A DNA stretch of 64,000 bases from Laspinema palackyanum D2a (GTDB lineage: Bacteria > Cyanobacteriota > Cyanobacteriia > Cyanobacteriales > Laspinemataceae). The notes beneath the pieces were generated by a model, which did no database searches, was not told where the DNA came from, and saw only the letters and a program-made list of their open reading frames with translations. The DNA is taken from assembly GCA_025370845.1 (NCBI GenBank), contig JAMXFF010000008.1, forward strand, positions 55,775 to 119,774, read 5' to 3'. This document shows, one piece after another, positions 38,001 through 45,819 of this stretch. A program made the position numbers and the translations under genes. Position 1 is the first letter of the stretch. Every line of letters starts with the position of its first letter.

Positions 38001-38027
38001 AACGGCAACGGATTTATTGAAAATCAT
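35025..38027 (-). CDS. four-LamG-domain (concanavalin-like) protein
   Basis: 1000 residues. Four LamG/concanavalin A-like jelly-roll domains at roughly 25-210, 345-515, 575-745 and 805-980. They share the motifs LFNGTSDWIEIP or LTFDGEDDAVILPE, FTLSLWVKPALL, WVQIAWVKVGTEYRFYRNGE, and a closing VRVWKVARTAAEIR plus PGLCHYWGLNDGNG. A linker (about 215-330) repeats PDILVEENPAVIEEEEIWDE-type units. There is no signal peptide, so it is probably cytoplasmic. LamG domains bind glycans or proteins; the ligand is unknown. It sits between gvpN and the tandem Get3 gene on one strand, so involvement with the gas vesicle surface is possible but unproven. Confidence 0.88.
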   Translation of the reverse strand: MIFNKSVAVPPTTKEVDLGYSYPDIPLFNGTSDWIEIPYSGDFNPRQFTVELWVDYQGGIGYRAILTSVCSSAQEGRRGYLFCVNPAGNWQFWTGSGQPDAPWVMLTGPRAAKGVWTHLAGIYDEPSQTVFFFIDGTLVAQRSGIPFHPNERNSLRVGAGATEQSGASPCFFQGRIAQIRIWNRPLSLADIATLANPDLIGEGPITLTPPIISSPVEPSPIASETLPEPDILVKENPAIIEEEEIWDEERTETQPDVLVEENSAVIEEEEIWDEEITEPEPDILIEETTVKPEPDILIEETPLVIGEEEIEEPPEILEMSLTLGGPEPEAVPDAKSFQSALLFNGINSSVEIKTPFKNNRIFTLSLWVKPALLDQGWCGLFSNDSGEHLPPLQLGIAPNGGLYYDSFDTAGTCRYHNTLDGFFESADRWVQIAWVKVGTEYRFYRNGELYAIQPAPDAFYLHQSQARIGMGENGFTGAIRDVRVWKVARTAAEIRHDLHRPLTGEEPGLCHYWGLNDGNGAIASDGAKCANWGKIIGATWGQGNPSGSGEISPEGGFRPLLCFAGETNYLEVEDPFENDTTFTISLWLQPALAGPTPYAIMGKRWWPSAFKPELWGVEYQQTLYYHTVEPSPPNRRHAAPLLNFFAGFEGDWVHLTWVKAGTEYRFYRNGTLFATQSAPERFYTDNTTYWFGKLGIGNSVAHFRGQMADIQIWNVALSEEQIKQNLQQGVTGEEPGLRHYWPLNEGEGTRVQDIANQTNPGKIRGATWQIEEVAIALPEPEFPLPHFVSSVLTFDGEDDAVILPELGEIDRTFTLSLWVKPAILDDERWHGILSKQGEDSDQLGLALCPGDRALQYQIRGLGEKTPDTNVLLNFFETGNQWVQITWVKAGSLSHFYRNGEWVATQRVPERLQQTPGDYCLGKSQVFANRDSFFSGQIAEVRLWRVARTEAEIQNDFTHRLQGDEPGLIAYYSLNEGSGDWVGDRGRILGAKWELMEIPIV

Positions 38028-38125
38028 CTTGGGGGATTCGTAGCGGCTAATTGAGCGATCGCATTCCGGTTAAACTCGACTTACGATATTGTTCTCTGGG
38101 ATATCGATACAGTTTTTTAGATCCA

Positions 38126-38192
38126 AAGAGCAAGAAACCGGGTTTTTGGCCTAAAGTTATTATGAATAGGCAAACATCTTGTCAAGAAACCC
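38126..38192. repeat. GAAACCGGGTTTT inverted repeat between gvpN and the LamG gene
   Basis: AAGAAACCGGGTTTTTGG and CAAGAAACCCGGTTTCTA face each other across about 35 bases. It is a compact member of the dispersed family seen at 488, 1490, 2508 and 8214. Confidence 0.7.
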
Positions 38193-38245
38193 GGTTTCTA
38201 ACCCATTCTATATCTACGGCCCTAGAAAGATAGAAGCGGGCGAGT

Positions 38246-39184
38246 TTATCCTAATTTACCATGCGTTAAAACCTCCGCAGGAGCGGAACGTTTGTCTGCC
38301 GTCATGACTTCTTTAAACAGTTGTCCGAGAATGGTAAGGCCCTCAGCATGAGGGATTTTAGCCCGAGAGAGCAAAATATCAGCACAAATTTCTCGAAAGT
38401 CGGCACTGCTTGGGACGACGGGAATATTATTTTGGTGACAAACTGTAGCCACAATTAAACAAGCGCGTAAACCCGAGGATTTTTCGTGGGTGGTACTCCG
38501 TTCTCGAAAGGTTTTGACCAAATGCACAATCATTGCCGCATCCCCTCGGGTTAATCCCGATTTTTGGACAACAATCTCTTGTTGAGTCAGTTCATCGGGT
38601 TCAGGAATATCTAAAGTAATCAACCGATCCATTAAGGCATCCTGAGTTTCATGGACTCCGCAATATTCCTCGGGATTGGAGGTGAAAATTACGCGAAACT
38701 GGGGATGCGCCCGAATATATTCCGGTTGTTGTGCACTGGTTGGCAGGACTAACAGTTTTTCTTCTAAAACTGATAGCAACACATTATTCACTTCGGGACG
38801 CGATCGATTAAATTCGTCATAAATGAGGGTAAATCCCTCCCGGCAGGCGGTGGTTAATCTGGCATCTGACCAGGATTGACGATATTCATCTTCAACTTTA
38901 ATCACGTTGTGAATAAAGTTGTCTACCACTTTTTTGCGGTTGTATCCCCGTTGGTTGCCAATCAAGTCTGATGATTTGTATTCATCATCCCCAAACATTA
39001 AAACAATCGGACGTTCCAACAGATTAGCCAAATGAATGGCTAAAGTGGTTTTGCCCGTACCAGCAGGACCGCGCAGGTGAACTGAAAATCCCGCATGGAG
39101 ATAGCGCAAGGCACGTTTTGTCAGACGATGAATGGCCGGTGTATCGACAAAATTCTGGGAAGTGGCTTGTAAAACTGTGGTCAC
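38246..39184 (-). CDS. gvpN: gas vesicle AAA ATPase GvpN
   Basis: 312 residues from a GTG at 39184. MoxR-type AAA ATPase: Walker [20 protein letters not shown], the GvpN phrase [20 protein letters not shown] with its [17 protein letters not shown] follow-on, Walker [21 protein letters not shown], and sensor [20 protein letters not shown]. GvpN is needed for gas vesicles to grow to full width, acting with GvpA and GvpC. It lies 30 bases downstream of the gvpC-like gene on the same strand. Confidence 0.97.
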   Translation of the reverse strand: MTTVLQATSQNFVDTPAIHRLTKRALRYLHAGFSVHLRGPAGTGKTTLAIHLANLLERPIVLMFGDDEYKSSDLIGNQRGYNRKKVVDNFIHNVIKVEDEYRQSWSDARLTTACREGFTLIYDEFNRSRPEVNNVLLSVLEEKLLVLPTSAQQPEYIRAHPQFRVIFTSNPEEYCGVHETQDALMDRLITLDIPEPDELTQQEIVVQKSGLTRGDAAMIVHLVKTFRERSTTHEKSSGLRACLIVATVCHQNNIPVVPSSADFREICADILLSRAKIPHAEGLTILGQLFKEVMTADKRSAPAEVLTHGKLG

Positions 39185-39214
39185 AAATAACCTCTTTGCA
39201 TCACGTCCGTTGAG

Positions 39215-39583
39215 TTAGCGCTTAGGGGAATTCAGGGAAACTCCACTGGGTTTGGGACGGGGTTTAATTGGGGTAGGCGCTGTCCCCCAAACATACGCTT
39301 GCAGGTTGGTTACATAGGTACTCCGCTGCTGTTTTTCGGCAGTCCAGATTTGTTCCTGTTGCGATCGCGTTTCTTCTCGAAAAGTGGCAACATCGGCTTT
39401 TAAGTTGGCATAAAAGTCCTGCAACGCTTGGCTGACTTCTGCCGCCATTTCGACTCGATGGGCGGCGATTTCTTCTAATTTGATTTGAGTCTCATAGCGC
39501 TGTTCTAGGATCTGTTGTTGCCGAACTAGAATTTCCTGCTGACGTTGCACCCTAGCAGCGTTCCATTGTTCTCGCAAAGACAC
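39215..39583 (-). CDS. gvpC: GvpC-like gas vesicle outer protein, short form
   Basis: 122 residues starting at a GTG with a strong ribosome site (GGAGG). It is almost wholly helical: REQWNAARVQRQQEILVRQQ, then one or two GvpC-like segments (VSQALQDFYANLKADVATFR; QQEQIWTAEKQQRSTYVTNL) and a basic proline-rich end. GvpC winds around the outside of the vesicle and stiffens it through 33-residue repeats; filamentous cyanobacteria often have four or five. This copy shows only about one or two weak repeats, so the vesicles may be weaker or the protein may be a divergent relative. Position between gvpA and gvpN supports the call. Confidence 0.7.
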   Translation of the reverse strand: MSLREQWNAARVQRQQEILVRQQQILEQRYETQIKLEEIAAHRVEMAAEVSQALQDFYANLKADVATFREETRSQQEQIWTAEKQQRSTYVTNLQAYVWGTAPTPIKPRPKPSGVSLNSPKR

Positions 39584-39695
39584 GACTTTTCCTCCGGGTA
39601 TAATCCCACCTAAATCCTGGGCAAAATTTTCAAGACATGGCCGAGTCTGACTGTCCCTTTCCGGTCAATTTTCCCTTTTTAATGTATGGGAAATA

Positions 39696-39725
39696 CCTGC
39701 GGCTGCTTTTCAAGCAGCCAGCAGG
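39696..39725 (-). terminator. stem-loop between gvpA and gvpC-like gene
   Basis: CCTGC-GGCTGCTT and AAGCAGCC-AGCAGG arms form a strong hairpin (one bulged base) 44 bases after the gvpA stop. A partial terminator here would give abundant gvpA transcript with limited read-through into gvpC and gvpN, as known in other cyanobacteria. There is no long T-run. Confidence 0.6.
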
Positions 39726-39768
39726 TTTAATGTCCGGTTACTGGCTATTTTAAATCCACTACAATGGA

Positions 39769-39987
39769 TTAAGCCGCAGGGACAGCAGCTTGGGAAGTCA
39801 GCCCTACCGCTTCGGCATATTTCAAATAGGTTTCTACCGAGGCGATGACAATTCTTGCTTCGATCGCCAGCAGTTCAATGCCCACCAGGGATACGCGAAC
39901 CCATAAATCGATCACGACGCCTTTATCTAAAATGCGATCGATGACTTCGGCTAGACTGGAAGATGAGTTGACTTTTTCAACTGCCAT
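39769..39987 (-). CDS. gvpA: gas vesicle structural protein GvpA
   Basis: A 72-residue GvpA with the canonical sequence: [60 protein letters not shown]. It is the small hydrophobic protein that polymerises into the ribs of the gas-permeable vesicle wall. Length and sequence are standard. A GGAG ribosome site is 8 to 11 bases before the ATG. First gene of the left gas vesicle arm. Only one gvpA copy is present. Confidence 0.98.
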   Translation of the reverse strand: MAVEKVNSSSSLAEVIDRILDKGVVIDLWVRVSLVGIELLAIEARIVIASVETYLKYAEAVGLTSQAAVPAA

Positions 39988-41173
39988 GATGATTGCTCCA
40001 GAGTGTAAATAAAGACTTGGACTTTCCCACCCCGTGATCCAGGTGGATTAATGACTTGATTGAGTCCATTTAACATAAAAATACTTGGTTTTTATGCCAG
40101 TGATGGTGCTCTCCCCCCTCTTGCGGCCCCATTCAAGATGCCACATTCAAAGGGAACCCTCCTACTGCGGTTTAACCCCTAAAATTAGATGAAAAACAGG
40201 GTCCGTTCGCCTTGATTTTTATCTGTACAAGTCGAACTGAAACAACAGTCCCTCCCTTCCTTTTTCCGGTGTTTTGCCGTTTTGGTGAACTTCACCCCCT
40301 TCTAACTCATTACCCCCACGGATTTTAGGCTGATTTAGTCCAGAATTCCTCTGAGTTTTATCTTTCCGAATCATGATGTTTTTCAAGGGCTCTGGTTCGA
40401 GGCGATCGCAAAATCGTCTCGTCAGTTTGCCGCGAGTTCCACACCCTGATTCGGTGGGGGATTTGTTGAGGAAATCTGCTTGTTGTTATCGTACCTCAGT
40501 CGGCCACCTCAATTATCAAGGAAATTACAAATTTAACAAAACTTTAAAGAGAGATTTTTAGGGGTCTGGGCGTCCGAAGGGGTCTAGGAATTCTCTCTAA
40601 GTCTTTTTCTCTATCCGAGGGTTTAGTTTTAAATCATGTTCGGGGAGTTTTGTCAAGAGAAGTGGGATGATAGCGTGGGGATGTTGAAAAGGGCTGGATT
40701 CCTTACGGGGAAATGGGGGGGCGACTTCAGTCGTTACTACAAACCGTGGATTTTGCAATATTTCTTTAGGATTGTTCATAAAAATATATGAGCAGAGCAA
40801 CGAAGTTCGATTTATAATAGTTAGACCTATAACCATTAGCAGTCAGTTAGAGGAAAGATTTAAGAAAAGATAGCAAGGATGCAGCGGTTTAAAGGAAATT
40901 GGCGTGTTAGAATGTCTAAATAAAGTGGGGTCACTTTAAACCGTAAAAAACTGAGGTTTAGGTGGGCGATCGCAGTTTAAACAGGGAAAAATAGCAGAGT
41001 ATATTCATTCAGTCTGATTGTTCTCATCGATTGGATGCTAGGGCGATCGCAATCAATCCCGTCCCGGGAATTGCCTTGGATTCGACCTAATTGTTGAGGA
41101 AGGGCTGAATGCAGCCAACTCTAGCCAACCCTGCAAAACTCTCATTAAATCCCTTTACTGAGTTAAATTCATC
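39988..41173. promoter_or_regulatory. 1.2-kb divergent spacer between gvpA and gvpJ
   Basis: It must contain the promoters for both gas vesicle arms. Short open frames (40373-40561 plus; 40597-40836 minus) do not look like proteins. One copy of the CTTCAG-tip repeat (GCGACTTCAGTCGTTACTAC, near 40720) is present, along with HIP1 sites near 40970 and 41044. I cannot place the promoters with confidence. Confidence 0.5.
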
Positions 41174-41581
41174 GTGTCTTCTAACCCGATACAGCCTTCA
41201 AGCGCTAAATCCAACTCAAATCGCACCATTGCCACCTCCACCCAAGGCTCTACTTTAGCCGATATCCTCGAACGAGTCTTAGATAAAGGAATAGTAATTG
41301 CCGGGGATATTTCCATTTCTGTTGCCACAACCGAGCTACTCCATATCCGAATTCGCTTACTAATTGCCTCTGTGGATAAAGCGCGAGAAATGGGAATTAA
41401 CTGGTGGGAAAATGACCCCTATCTGAGCAGTAAAAATCAAGATTTAATCGAAGAAAACCGCCAATTGCACGATCGCCTGCAAATCTTAGAAGCCGAAATG
41501 CGATCGCTCAAAGCCCTCACCAGCAGTCCCTCAATCTCCGAAACCAACCCCGAACCCAGCGGCAACGTTGGAGAGATTTAA
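41174..41581 (+). CDS. gvpJ: gas vesicle protein GvpJ
   Basis: 135 residues from a GTG. After a Ser/Thr-rich N terminus the GvpA-like core is LADILERVLDKGIVIAGDIS, ISVATTELLHIRIRLLIASV, followed by GINWWENDPYLSS and a C-terminal coiled coil (ENRQLHDRLQILEAEMRSLK). This is the GvpJ/GvpM-type minor homologue of GvpA, which is thought to form the conical caps or nucleate vesicles. It heads a four-gene run gvpJ-gvpK-gvpF/L-gvpG with gaps of 33, 32 and 5 bases. Confidence 0.88.
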   Translation: MSSNPIQPSSAKSNSNRTIATSTQGSTLADILERVLDKGIVIAGDISISVATTELLHIRIRLLIASVDKAREMGINWWENDPYLSSKNQDLIEENRQLHDRLQILEAEMRSLKALTSSPSISETNPEPSGNVGEI

Positions 41582-41614
41582 ACCCGGTCAAACCTATAAG
41601 AAAACCGCACCCTC

Positions 41615-42094
41615 ATGGCATTAGCTGACACCCCGTCCGACCCGTCCCCAATCAGCGAAATTCTCCCCACTCGTCGCGCCATTAACAGTAAAGCGGGATT
41701 AGCATCCCTTGTCTTAACCCTTGTCGAACTGATTCGGCAATTGATGGAAGCACAAGTGATTCGTCGCATGGATGAACAAGTGCTCAGTGAAACCGAGTTA
41801 GATGCTGCTGCTGAGAGTTTGCAAAAACTAGAAGAAGAAATCCTCCGCTTGTGCGATATCTTCGAGATTGACCCCAATGATTTGAACCTGGACCTCGGAG
41901 AAGTGGGAACCCTCCTACCGAAACCGGGCAGCTACTATCCAGGCGAACCCAGTCAAGAAGCATCCATCTTAGAATTACTAGACCGCCTCTTAAATGTCGG
42001 CATTGTCGTCCAAGGCGACCTGGATCTGGGTGTAGCTAACCTGAACTTAATTCAGGCAAAACTTCGGTTAGTGCTAACCTCCCAACCGATGTAA
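41615..42094 (+). CDS. gvpK: gas vesicle protein GvpK with C-terminal GvpA-like segment
   Basis: 159 residues. GvpK core: NSKAGLASLVLTLVELIRQL, MEAQVIRRMDEQVLSETELD, ESLQKLEEEILRLCDIFEID and PNDLNLDLGEVGTLL. After a linker there is a second part, SILELLDRLLNVGIVVQGDL and DLGVANLNLIQAKLRLVLTS, that closely follows the GvpA/GvpJ pattern. GvpK is an essential minor gas vesicle protein. The two-part layout may be normal for cyanobacterial GvpK but is longer than the minimal family. Confidence 0.92.
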   Translation: MALADTPSDPSPISEILPTRRAINSKAGLASLVLTLVELIRQLMEAQVIRRMDEQVLSETELDAAAESLQKLEEEILRLCDIFEIDPNDLNLDLGEVGTLLPKPGSYYPGEPSQEASILELLDRLLNVGIVVQGDLDLGVANLNLIQAKLRLVLTSQPM

Positions 42095-42126
42095 ATGTTG
42101 TTGAATAAATTAAAACATAAATTAAC

Positions 42127-42870
42127 ATGAGTTTAGGGTTTTATCTGTACGGAATTTTACCCCAACCCCTGCCAGAGAGCTTGGCGATCGCTGGACTGGA
42201 TCGCCAACCTGTTCATAACCAAACCATTGAGGGATTCCACTTCCTCTATTCCGAAGCCAAACAAACCAAATATCTCACCTCCAGGCGGAATTTATTAGGC
42301 CATGAAAAAGTCTTGGAAGAAGCCATGACTGCCGGATTTCGGACCTTACTCCCCCTGCGCTTTGGATTAGTCGTCAAAACCTGGGATACGGTAATCCGAG
42401 ACTTAATTGATCCCTATCAGGGAAAACTCGAAGCCCTATTTCAGAAATTGGAAGGACAGCGGGAAGTCAGCATCAAAGTATTTTGGGAGAGTAAAAACGA
42501 AATCGAAGCCTTACTAGAAGAAAATCCCAGTTTAAAAGAAATGCGGGATGCGAGTTTAGGGAGAGCTTTAAGCATGGAAGAAGTCATCAATATCGGGCAA
42601 CTCATAGAAAGCAGCTTAAAATTTAGAAAACAAGCGGTGATTGCTGCCTTTCAAACTGGATTAAATTCTTTGGCGGAAGAAGTCATCGAAAGCGACCCGA
42701 TGACCGAAGAGATGATTTATAATGCTGCCTATTTAATTCCTTGGGACCGAGAACCGGAGTTTAGTGAAGCAGTAGAGGCGATCGATAAAAACTTTGGCGA
42801 TCGCCTGAGAATTCGGTATAATAACTTTACCGCTCCTTATACCTTTGCCCAACTCGAATCAGAGGGATAA
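42127..42870 (+). CDS. gas vesicle protein GvpF/GvpL
   Basis: 247 residues with the GvpF/L fold pattern: GFYLYGILPQPLP at the start, FHFLYSEAKQTKYLTSRRNL, LGHEKVLEEAMTAGFRTLLP, LRFGLVVKTWDTVIRDLI, SIKVFWESKNEIEAL, and the closing LRIRYNNFTAPYTFAQLE. Proteins of this family are minor components or assembly factors that bind GvpA before it joins the wall. F and L cannot be separated by eye, so no symbol is given. Five bases separate it from gvpG. Confidence 0.93.
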   Translation: MSLGFYLYGILPQPLPESLAIAGLDRQPVHNQTIEGFHFLYSEAKQTKYLTSRRNLLGHEKVLEEAMTAGFRTLLPLRFGLVVKTWDTVIRDLIDPYQGKLEALFQKLEGQREVSIKVFWESKNEIEALLEENPSLKEMRDASLGRALSMEEVINIGQLIESSLKFRKQAVIAAFQTGLNSLAEEVIESDPMTEEMIYNAAYLIPWDREPEFSEAVEAIDKNFGDRLRIRYNNFTAPYTFAQLESEG

Positions 42871-42875
42871 TCATC

Positions 42876-43196
42876 ATGCTATTTGAACTGCTAACCTTTC
42901 CCATCTCCGGACCCCTTGGCGGCATCGTCTGGTTAGGGGAACAACTCCTAGAACGAGCAACCAGCGAACTGGATGATATTCAAAATGTCCAAAAACAGTT
43001 ATTAGCCTTACAACTCGCCTTCGACATGGGCGACATTTCCGAAGAAGACTTTGAAATTCAGGAAGAGGAACTGTTGCTCAAAATTCAAGCAATGGAAGAA
43101 GAGGCTGAACAAGAAGAACAAGAAGAAGAAATAGAACCCGAAGAGTTTATCAGCGAGGATGGTTTATCCTGTTTTTCCATCACAGTTCTCGATTAA
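42876..43196 (+). CDS. gvpG: gas vesicle protein GvpG
   Basis: 106 residues. The GvpG opening is clear: MLFELLTFPISGPLGGIVWL, GEQLLERATSELDDIQNVQK, then LALQLAFDMGDISEEDFEIQ, a coiled coil, and a strongly acidic tail (about 20 Glu in 35 residues). GvpG is required for vesicle formation, with a role in early assembly. It is the last gene of the right arm. Confidence 0.95.
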   Translation: MLFELLTFPISGPLGGIVWLGEQLLERATSELDDIQNVQKQLLALQLAFDMGDISEEDFEIQEEELLLKIQAMEEEAEQEEQEEEIEPEEFISEDGLSCFSITVLD

Positions 43197-43231
43197 TCTG
43201 AACCTTTGACAAGCGTTAAAAATAGCACAAC

Positions 43232-43252
43232 GGGGATGGATATTCCACCCCC
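43232..43252. terminator. weak stem-loop between convergent gas vesicle genes
   Basis: GGGGATGG and CCACCCCC form an 8-bp stem with one mismatch around a five-base loop, 36 bases after the gvpG stop and just past the 3' end of the facing gene. No T-run follows. Confidence 0.35.
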
Positions 43253-43266
43253 ACTCCAACCCAAAT

Positions 43267-43650
43267 TTAATATTCCAAATGGAAGGTTTTAAACTGATTA
43301 GAATTACCCCGATGAAGCGGTTCAGGAACGGGAGTTTGAGACCGAGGTGAATAGTTGATTATCGGCTGAATATTCACAGAAACAGCCGCCACACCCTGAC
43401 CCGAAGATTGGCGCAACTCCTGAATCGCCTTTTCCTTCGCCTCAATTTGACTATCCAAGAGACTTAACTGAGAATTCAACAACTCCATCCGCTGTTTCAT
43501 CATCTGAAGTTCATGCTGGATCCGCTGTCGCTTTGTCGTCATTTTAGAGAGTTCCACTTGTTCCCCCATCTCACAGTTTTTGCGAGGACTGGGGCTAATT
43601 TTCGGCGGCATTGACGAGGGCGGTTTAATTCTAGGCATAGGTTTTCTCAC
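43267..43650 (-). CDS. coiled-coil protein, GvpV-like
   Basis: 127 residues: a proline-rich basic N terminus (MPRIKPPSSMPPKISPSPRK), then CEMGEQVELSKMTTKRQRIQ and a coiled coil (HELQMMKQRMELLNSQLSLL, DSQIEAKEKAIQELRQ), then a low-complexity C terminus. The TxKRQRIQxEL phrase matches my memory of the cyanobacterial GvpV family. It converges with gvpG, so it is not in the same transcript. Its role in vesicles is not known. An unrelated coiled-coil protein is the alternative. Confidence 0.55.
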   Translation of the reverse strand: MRKPMPRIKPPSSMPPKISPSPRKNCEMGEQVELSKMTTKRQRIQHELQMMKQRMELLNSQLSLLDSQIEAKEKAIQELRQSSGQGVAAVSVNIQPIINYSPRSQTPVPEPLHRGNSNQFKTFHLEY

Positions 43651-43780
43651 AGACTCTAGCTTAGAATACCCAAATCCAGTGGCGATCGCTCAACAGAAAC
43701 CCAGGAATTCAATATTTCTTAATTCCACCCGAGAACACCAGAGACTTTGCCCGGTAACAGGATAATCGGAAGTTCAGCCT

Positions 43781-44971
43781 TTACGATAATCCCAAAGATT
43801 CCAAAAGTAAATCCCCAGCTTTTTGGAGATTGCGATCAAGGGAAAAAGTCAGACTGCGAATGCGGATATTGTTGTTATATTCATCTCGGGGGATGGGTAA
43901 GGGTTGAGGATAAATCAGAATGGCCTGTTGGCAATTTTTGGAAAGGGCATAAGAACTCGCTTGGTGAAAGTCAGAAACTTGAAAGTCCGTTTTGTATTTT
44001 GTATCTAACACATAGATTGCCTGACGAGTTGCGCGATCGTACAGGACCAGATCCAGATTAAAATACAGATTCTTGTCCTTCCCAATCTCAATCCGTTCTT
44101 GCGCTTTGACAGAATATTTTGATGGCAAATGGACCTTTAACCAGGCGGCGACAAATCGTTCATACAGTTTCGCCATATCAACTAGAAAGGGGAGAATAGA
44201 TGCATTTCCGCTATCGTGAGCAGGTCCGATATTTTCCAGAAAGAAACGACAGAGGGCGTGGAGGCGTTGGTAATCGTGATTGAGGCGGTTATAAGTGCGA
44301 TCGCAACAATCCTTAGCGGTGAAAGGGCGCAGGGTCACCCATCCATTCAAGGCGCGATATGCCGATAGGATAAACGGACGAGTGCGATCGCTACAGAGTC
44401 CAGTTCGGGCGATACAGTGGAGAGTCCAAGCGAGAATTTGGTTATCTTCCAGATCGCTGGTTTGTTCGTCGTAGTGACAAGTCAGTTTTACCGCCCAAGG
44501 TTTGCGGATGGCGTGACGAGTGTCGAGGCGTCCCCGCACATATCCGAGTTGCCGAGTTTGAGGGAGATAGGCGCGATACAATCCTTTACGAGTGCGATCG
44601 CGGATGAGTTGGGCGAGGAGACTGGCGAGGCGATCGAAAAAGTCTTCTAAAGTGTTGCAGGGGATGAGACCCTGTAGAAAGCGAAAACTGTTGAGGTCGT
44701 AGGCATATTCTAACATTCCGAACAGATTGGCGATCGCAACTTTCGGGTTGATTTTGACCGCAAATTCTGGAGTCACCGCAATATAACCCACCCATCCTTT
44801 CGCCTTGAATTGCCATTCGTCCCCACTTTGGGAATTATGAAGCGTTACCTTAATTTGACTCGTATAGTTTTGCTGCAATACCTTGATGATAAATTCAGGA
44901 ATAGCATTCCGAGGAAATCGCTGGGTTTCATATTCCCTGAGTTCAATTGTGCTTACCCGATTGGCATTCAT
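43781..44971 (-). CDS. mcrC: McrC-type nuclease subunit of an McrBC restriction system
   Basis: 396 residues with the McrC layout: N-terminal domain (STIELREYETQRFP, KGWVGYIAVTPEFAVKINPK), middle FFDRLASLLAQLIRDRTRKG and VRGRLDTRHAIRKPWAVKLT, and a C-terminal PD-(D/E)xK nuclease with LDLVLYDRATRQAIYVLDTK then YKTDFQVSDFHQASSYAL. In McrBC the GTPase McrB drives McrC to cut DNA with modified cytosine. The mcrB-like partner is on the same strand but about 1.5 kb upstream (46449-48071), with three genes between. Catalytic residues appear intact. Confidence 0.9.
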   Translation of the reverse strand: MNANRVSTIELREYETQRFPRNAIPEFIIKVLQQNYTSQIKVTLHNSQSGDEWQFKAKGWVGYIAVTPEFAVKINPKVAIANLFGMLEYAYDLNSFRFLQGLIPCNTLEDFFDRLASLLAQLIRDRTRKGLYRAYLPQTRQLGYVRGRLDTRHAIRKPWAVKLTCHYDEQTSDLEDNQILAWTLHCIARTGLCSDRTRPFILSAYRALNGWVTLRPFTAKDCCDRTYNRLNHDYQRLHALCRFFLENIGPAHDSGNASILPFLVDMAKLYERFVAAWLKVHLPSKYSVKAQERIEIGKDKNLYFNLDLVLYDRATRQAIYVLDTKYKTDFQVSDFHQASSYALSKNCQQAILIYPQPLPIPRDEYNNNIRIRSLTFSLDRNLQKAGDLLLESLGLS

Positions 44972-44977
44972 GTTGTC

Positions 44978-45460
44978 TCACCCCTCTCCCACTTGCCGCA
45001 AAACTGCCTCAATAAACCTTGGATTATAGTAGATTCCCTGGTGACGCATGGCCTCAATCAAGGGTTTCACGGCAGCAATTTCTCCGACTTGCTTCGCTAA
45101 AATTAAAATGCCTACCGCGCCGGAAATATTAAGATTGAGGGCCTGGGCGACTTTACGACATGAAAGTTCATCTATCAGCACAAGTTTTGCCTGTTCTTCC
45201 AACCCTAACGCAATAGTTTCCGCTTCTCCTCTATCCAAGATGGGTAAGAGTAAATTCACCTGTTGATCAGAAGCGAGAGAACGGACATTTATCCAGGTTT
45301 CTTGCTGTAAATCAATAAATCCAGATTTCCCTACAGGGTAGGTAGAAATTTCACGAGCAACGGCAGTAGAAATGACCAAATTTCGTACTATTTTTTGGAG
45401 GAAAAAAAGTTGATTGATTTTTGCAAAGGCAATCAAGGGGGTGGCATTACTAACTATCAT
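44978..45460 (-). CDS. DUF3368 PIN-like toxin
   Basis: 160 residues, complete: MIVSNATPLIAFAKINQLFF with the first PIN aspartate replaced by S/N context (IVSNATPLI, usual for this family), LDRGEAETIALGLEEQAKLV, LIDELSCRKVAQALNLNISG, AVGILILAKQVGEIAAVKPL and a C-terminal helix. Its start overlaps the UPF0175 gene end by 11 bases. It lies 6 bases upstream of mcrC, so the pair is inserted inside the McrBC locus. Paralogue of the truncated gene at 2-439. RNase activity is inferred from the fold. Confidence 0.88.
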   Translation of the reverse strand: MIVSNATPLIAFAKINQLFFLQKIVRNLVISTAVAREISTYPVGKSGFIDLQQETWINVRSLASDQQVNLLLPILDRGEAETIALGLEEQAKLVLIDELSCRKVAQALNLNISGAVGILILAKQVGEIAAVKPLIEAMRHQGIYYNPRFIEAVLRQVGEG

Positions 45461-45734
45461 TATCCCCTCTTAACTGACTGATTCCCCTGAGTTCTGTCTC
45501 TAATTCCGTTTCGTCATAATCGAATAAAATTATCCCTTTTTGTGATAAAATATCCATAAATTCCAAGCGGTTGATTCCTGCTAATTCGGCGGCTTTTCCC
45601 AGAGAGAGTTTTTTTCCTTGGAAATAGGCGATCGCCGCCAGTAGTCGCATCTCTTCCTTCAATTGCTCCCGGCCTAATTTTAAAGCAGCGAGGAGATCCT
45701 GAGAAATTTCAAAAGAAATGGTTTCTGGATTCAT
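45450..45734 (-). CDS. UPF0175 family antitoxin
   Basis: 94 residues: ISFEISQDLLAALKLGREQL, KEEMRLLAAIAYFQGKKLSL, GKAAELAGINRLEFMDILSQ, KGIILFDYDETELETEL. This is the UPF0175 pattern, a helix-turn-helix-like core (GKAAELAGINRLEFMD) and an acidic tail. The family is regularly found directly upstream of DUF3368 PIN-like toxins, as here with an 11-base overlap. It probably represses the pair and neutralises the toxin. Confidence 0.87.
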   Translation of the reverse strand: MNPETISFEISQDLLAALKLGREQLKEEMRLLAAIAYFQGKKLSLGKAAELAGINRLEFMDILSQKGIILFDYDETELETELRGISQLRGDNDS

Positions 45735-45819
45735 AGAAAACCTCGGGTGTCCGAATGATTTTTATAGACTTTCCATCAGTTTAGCTCACTGGGAGAAAAC
45801 TAGCATTTTTGGGATCCCC

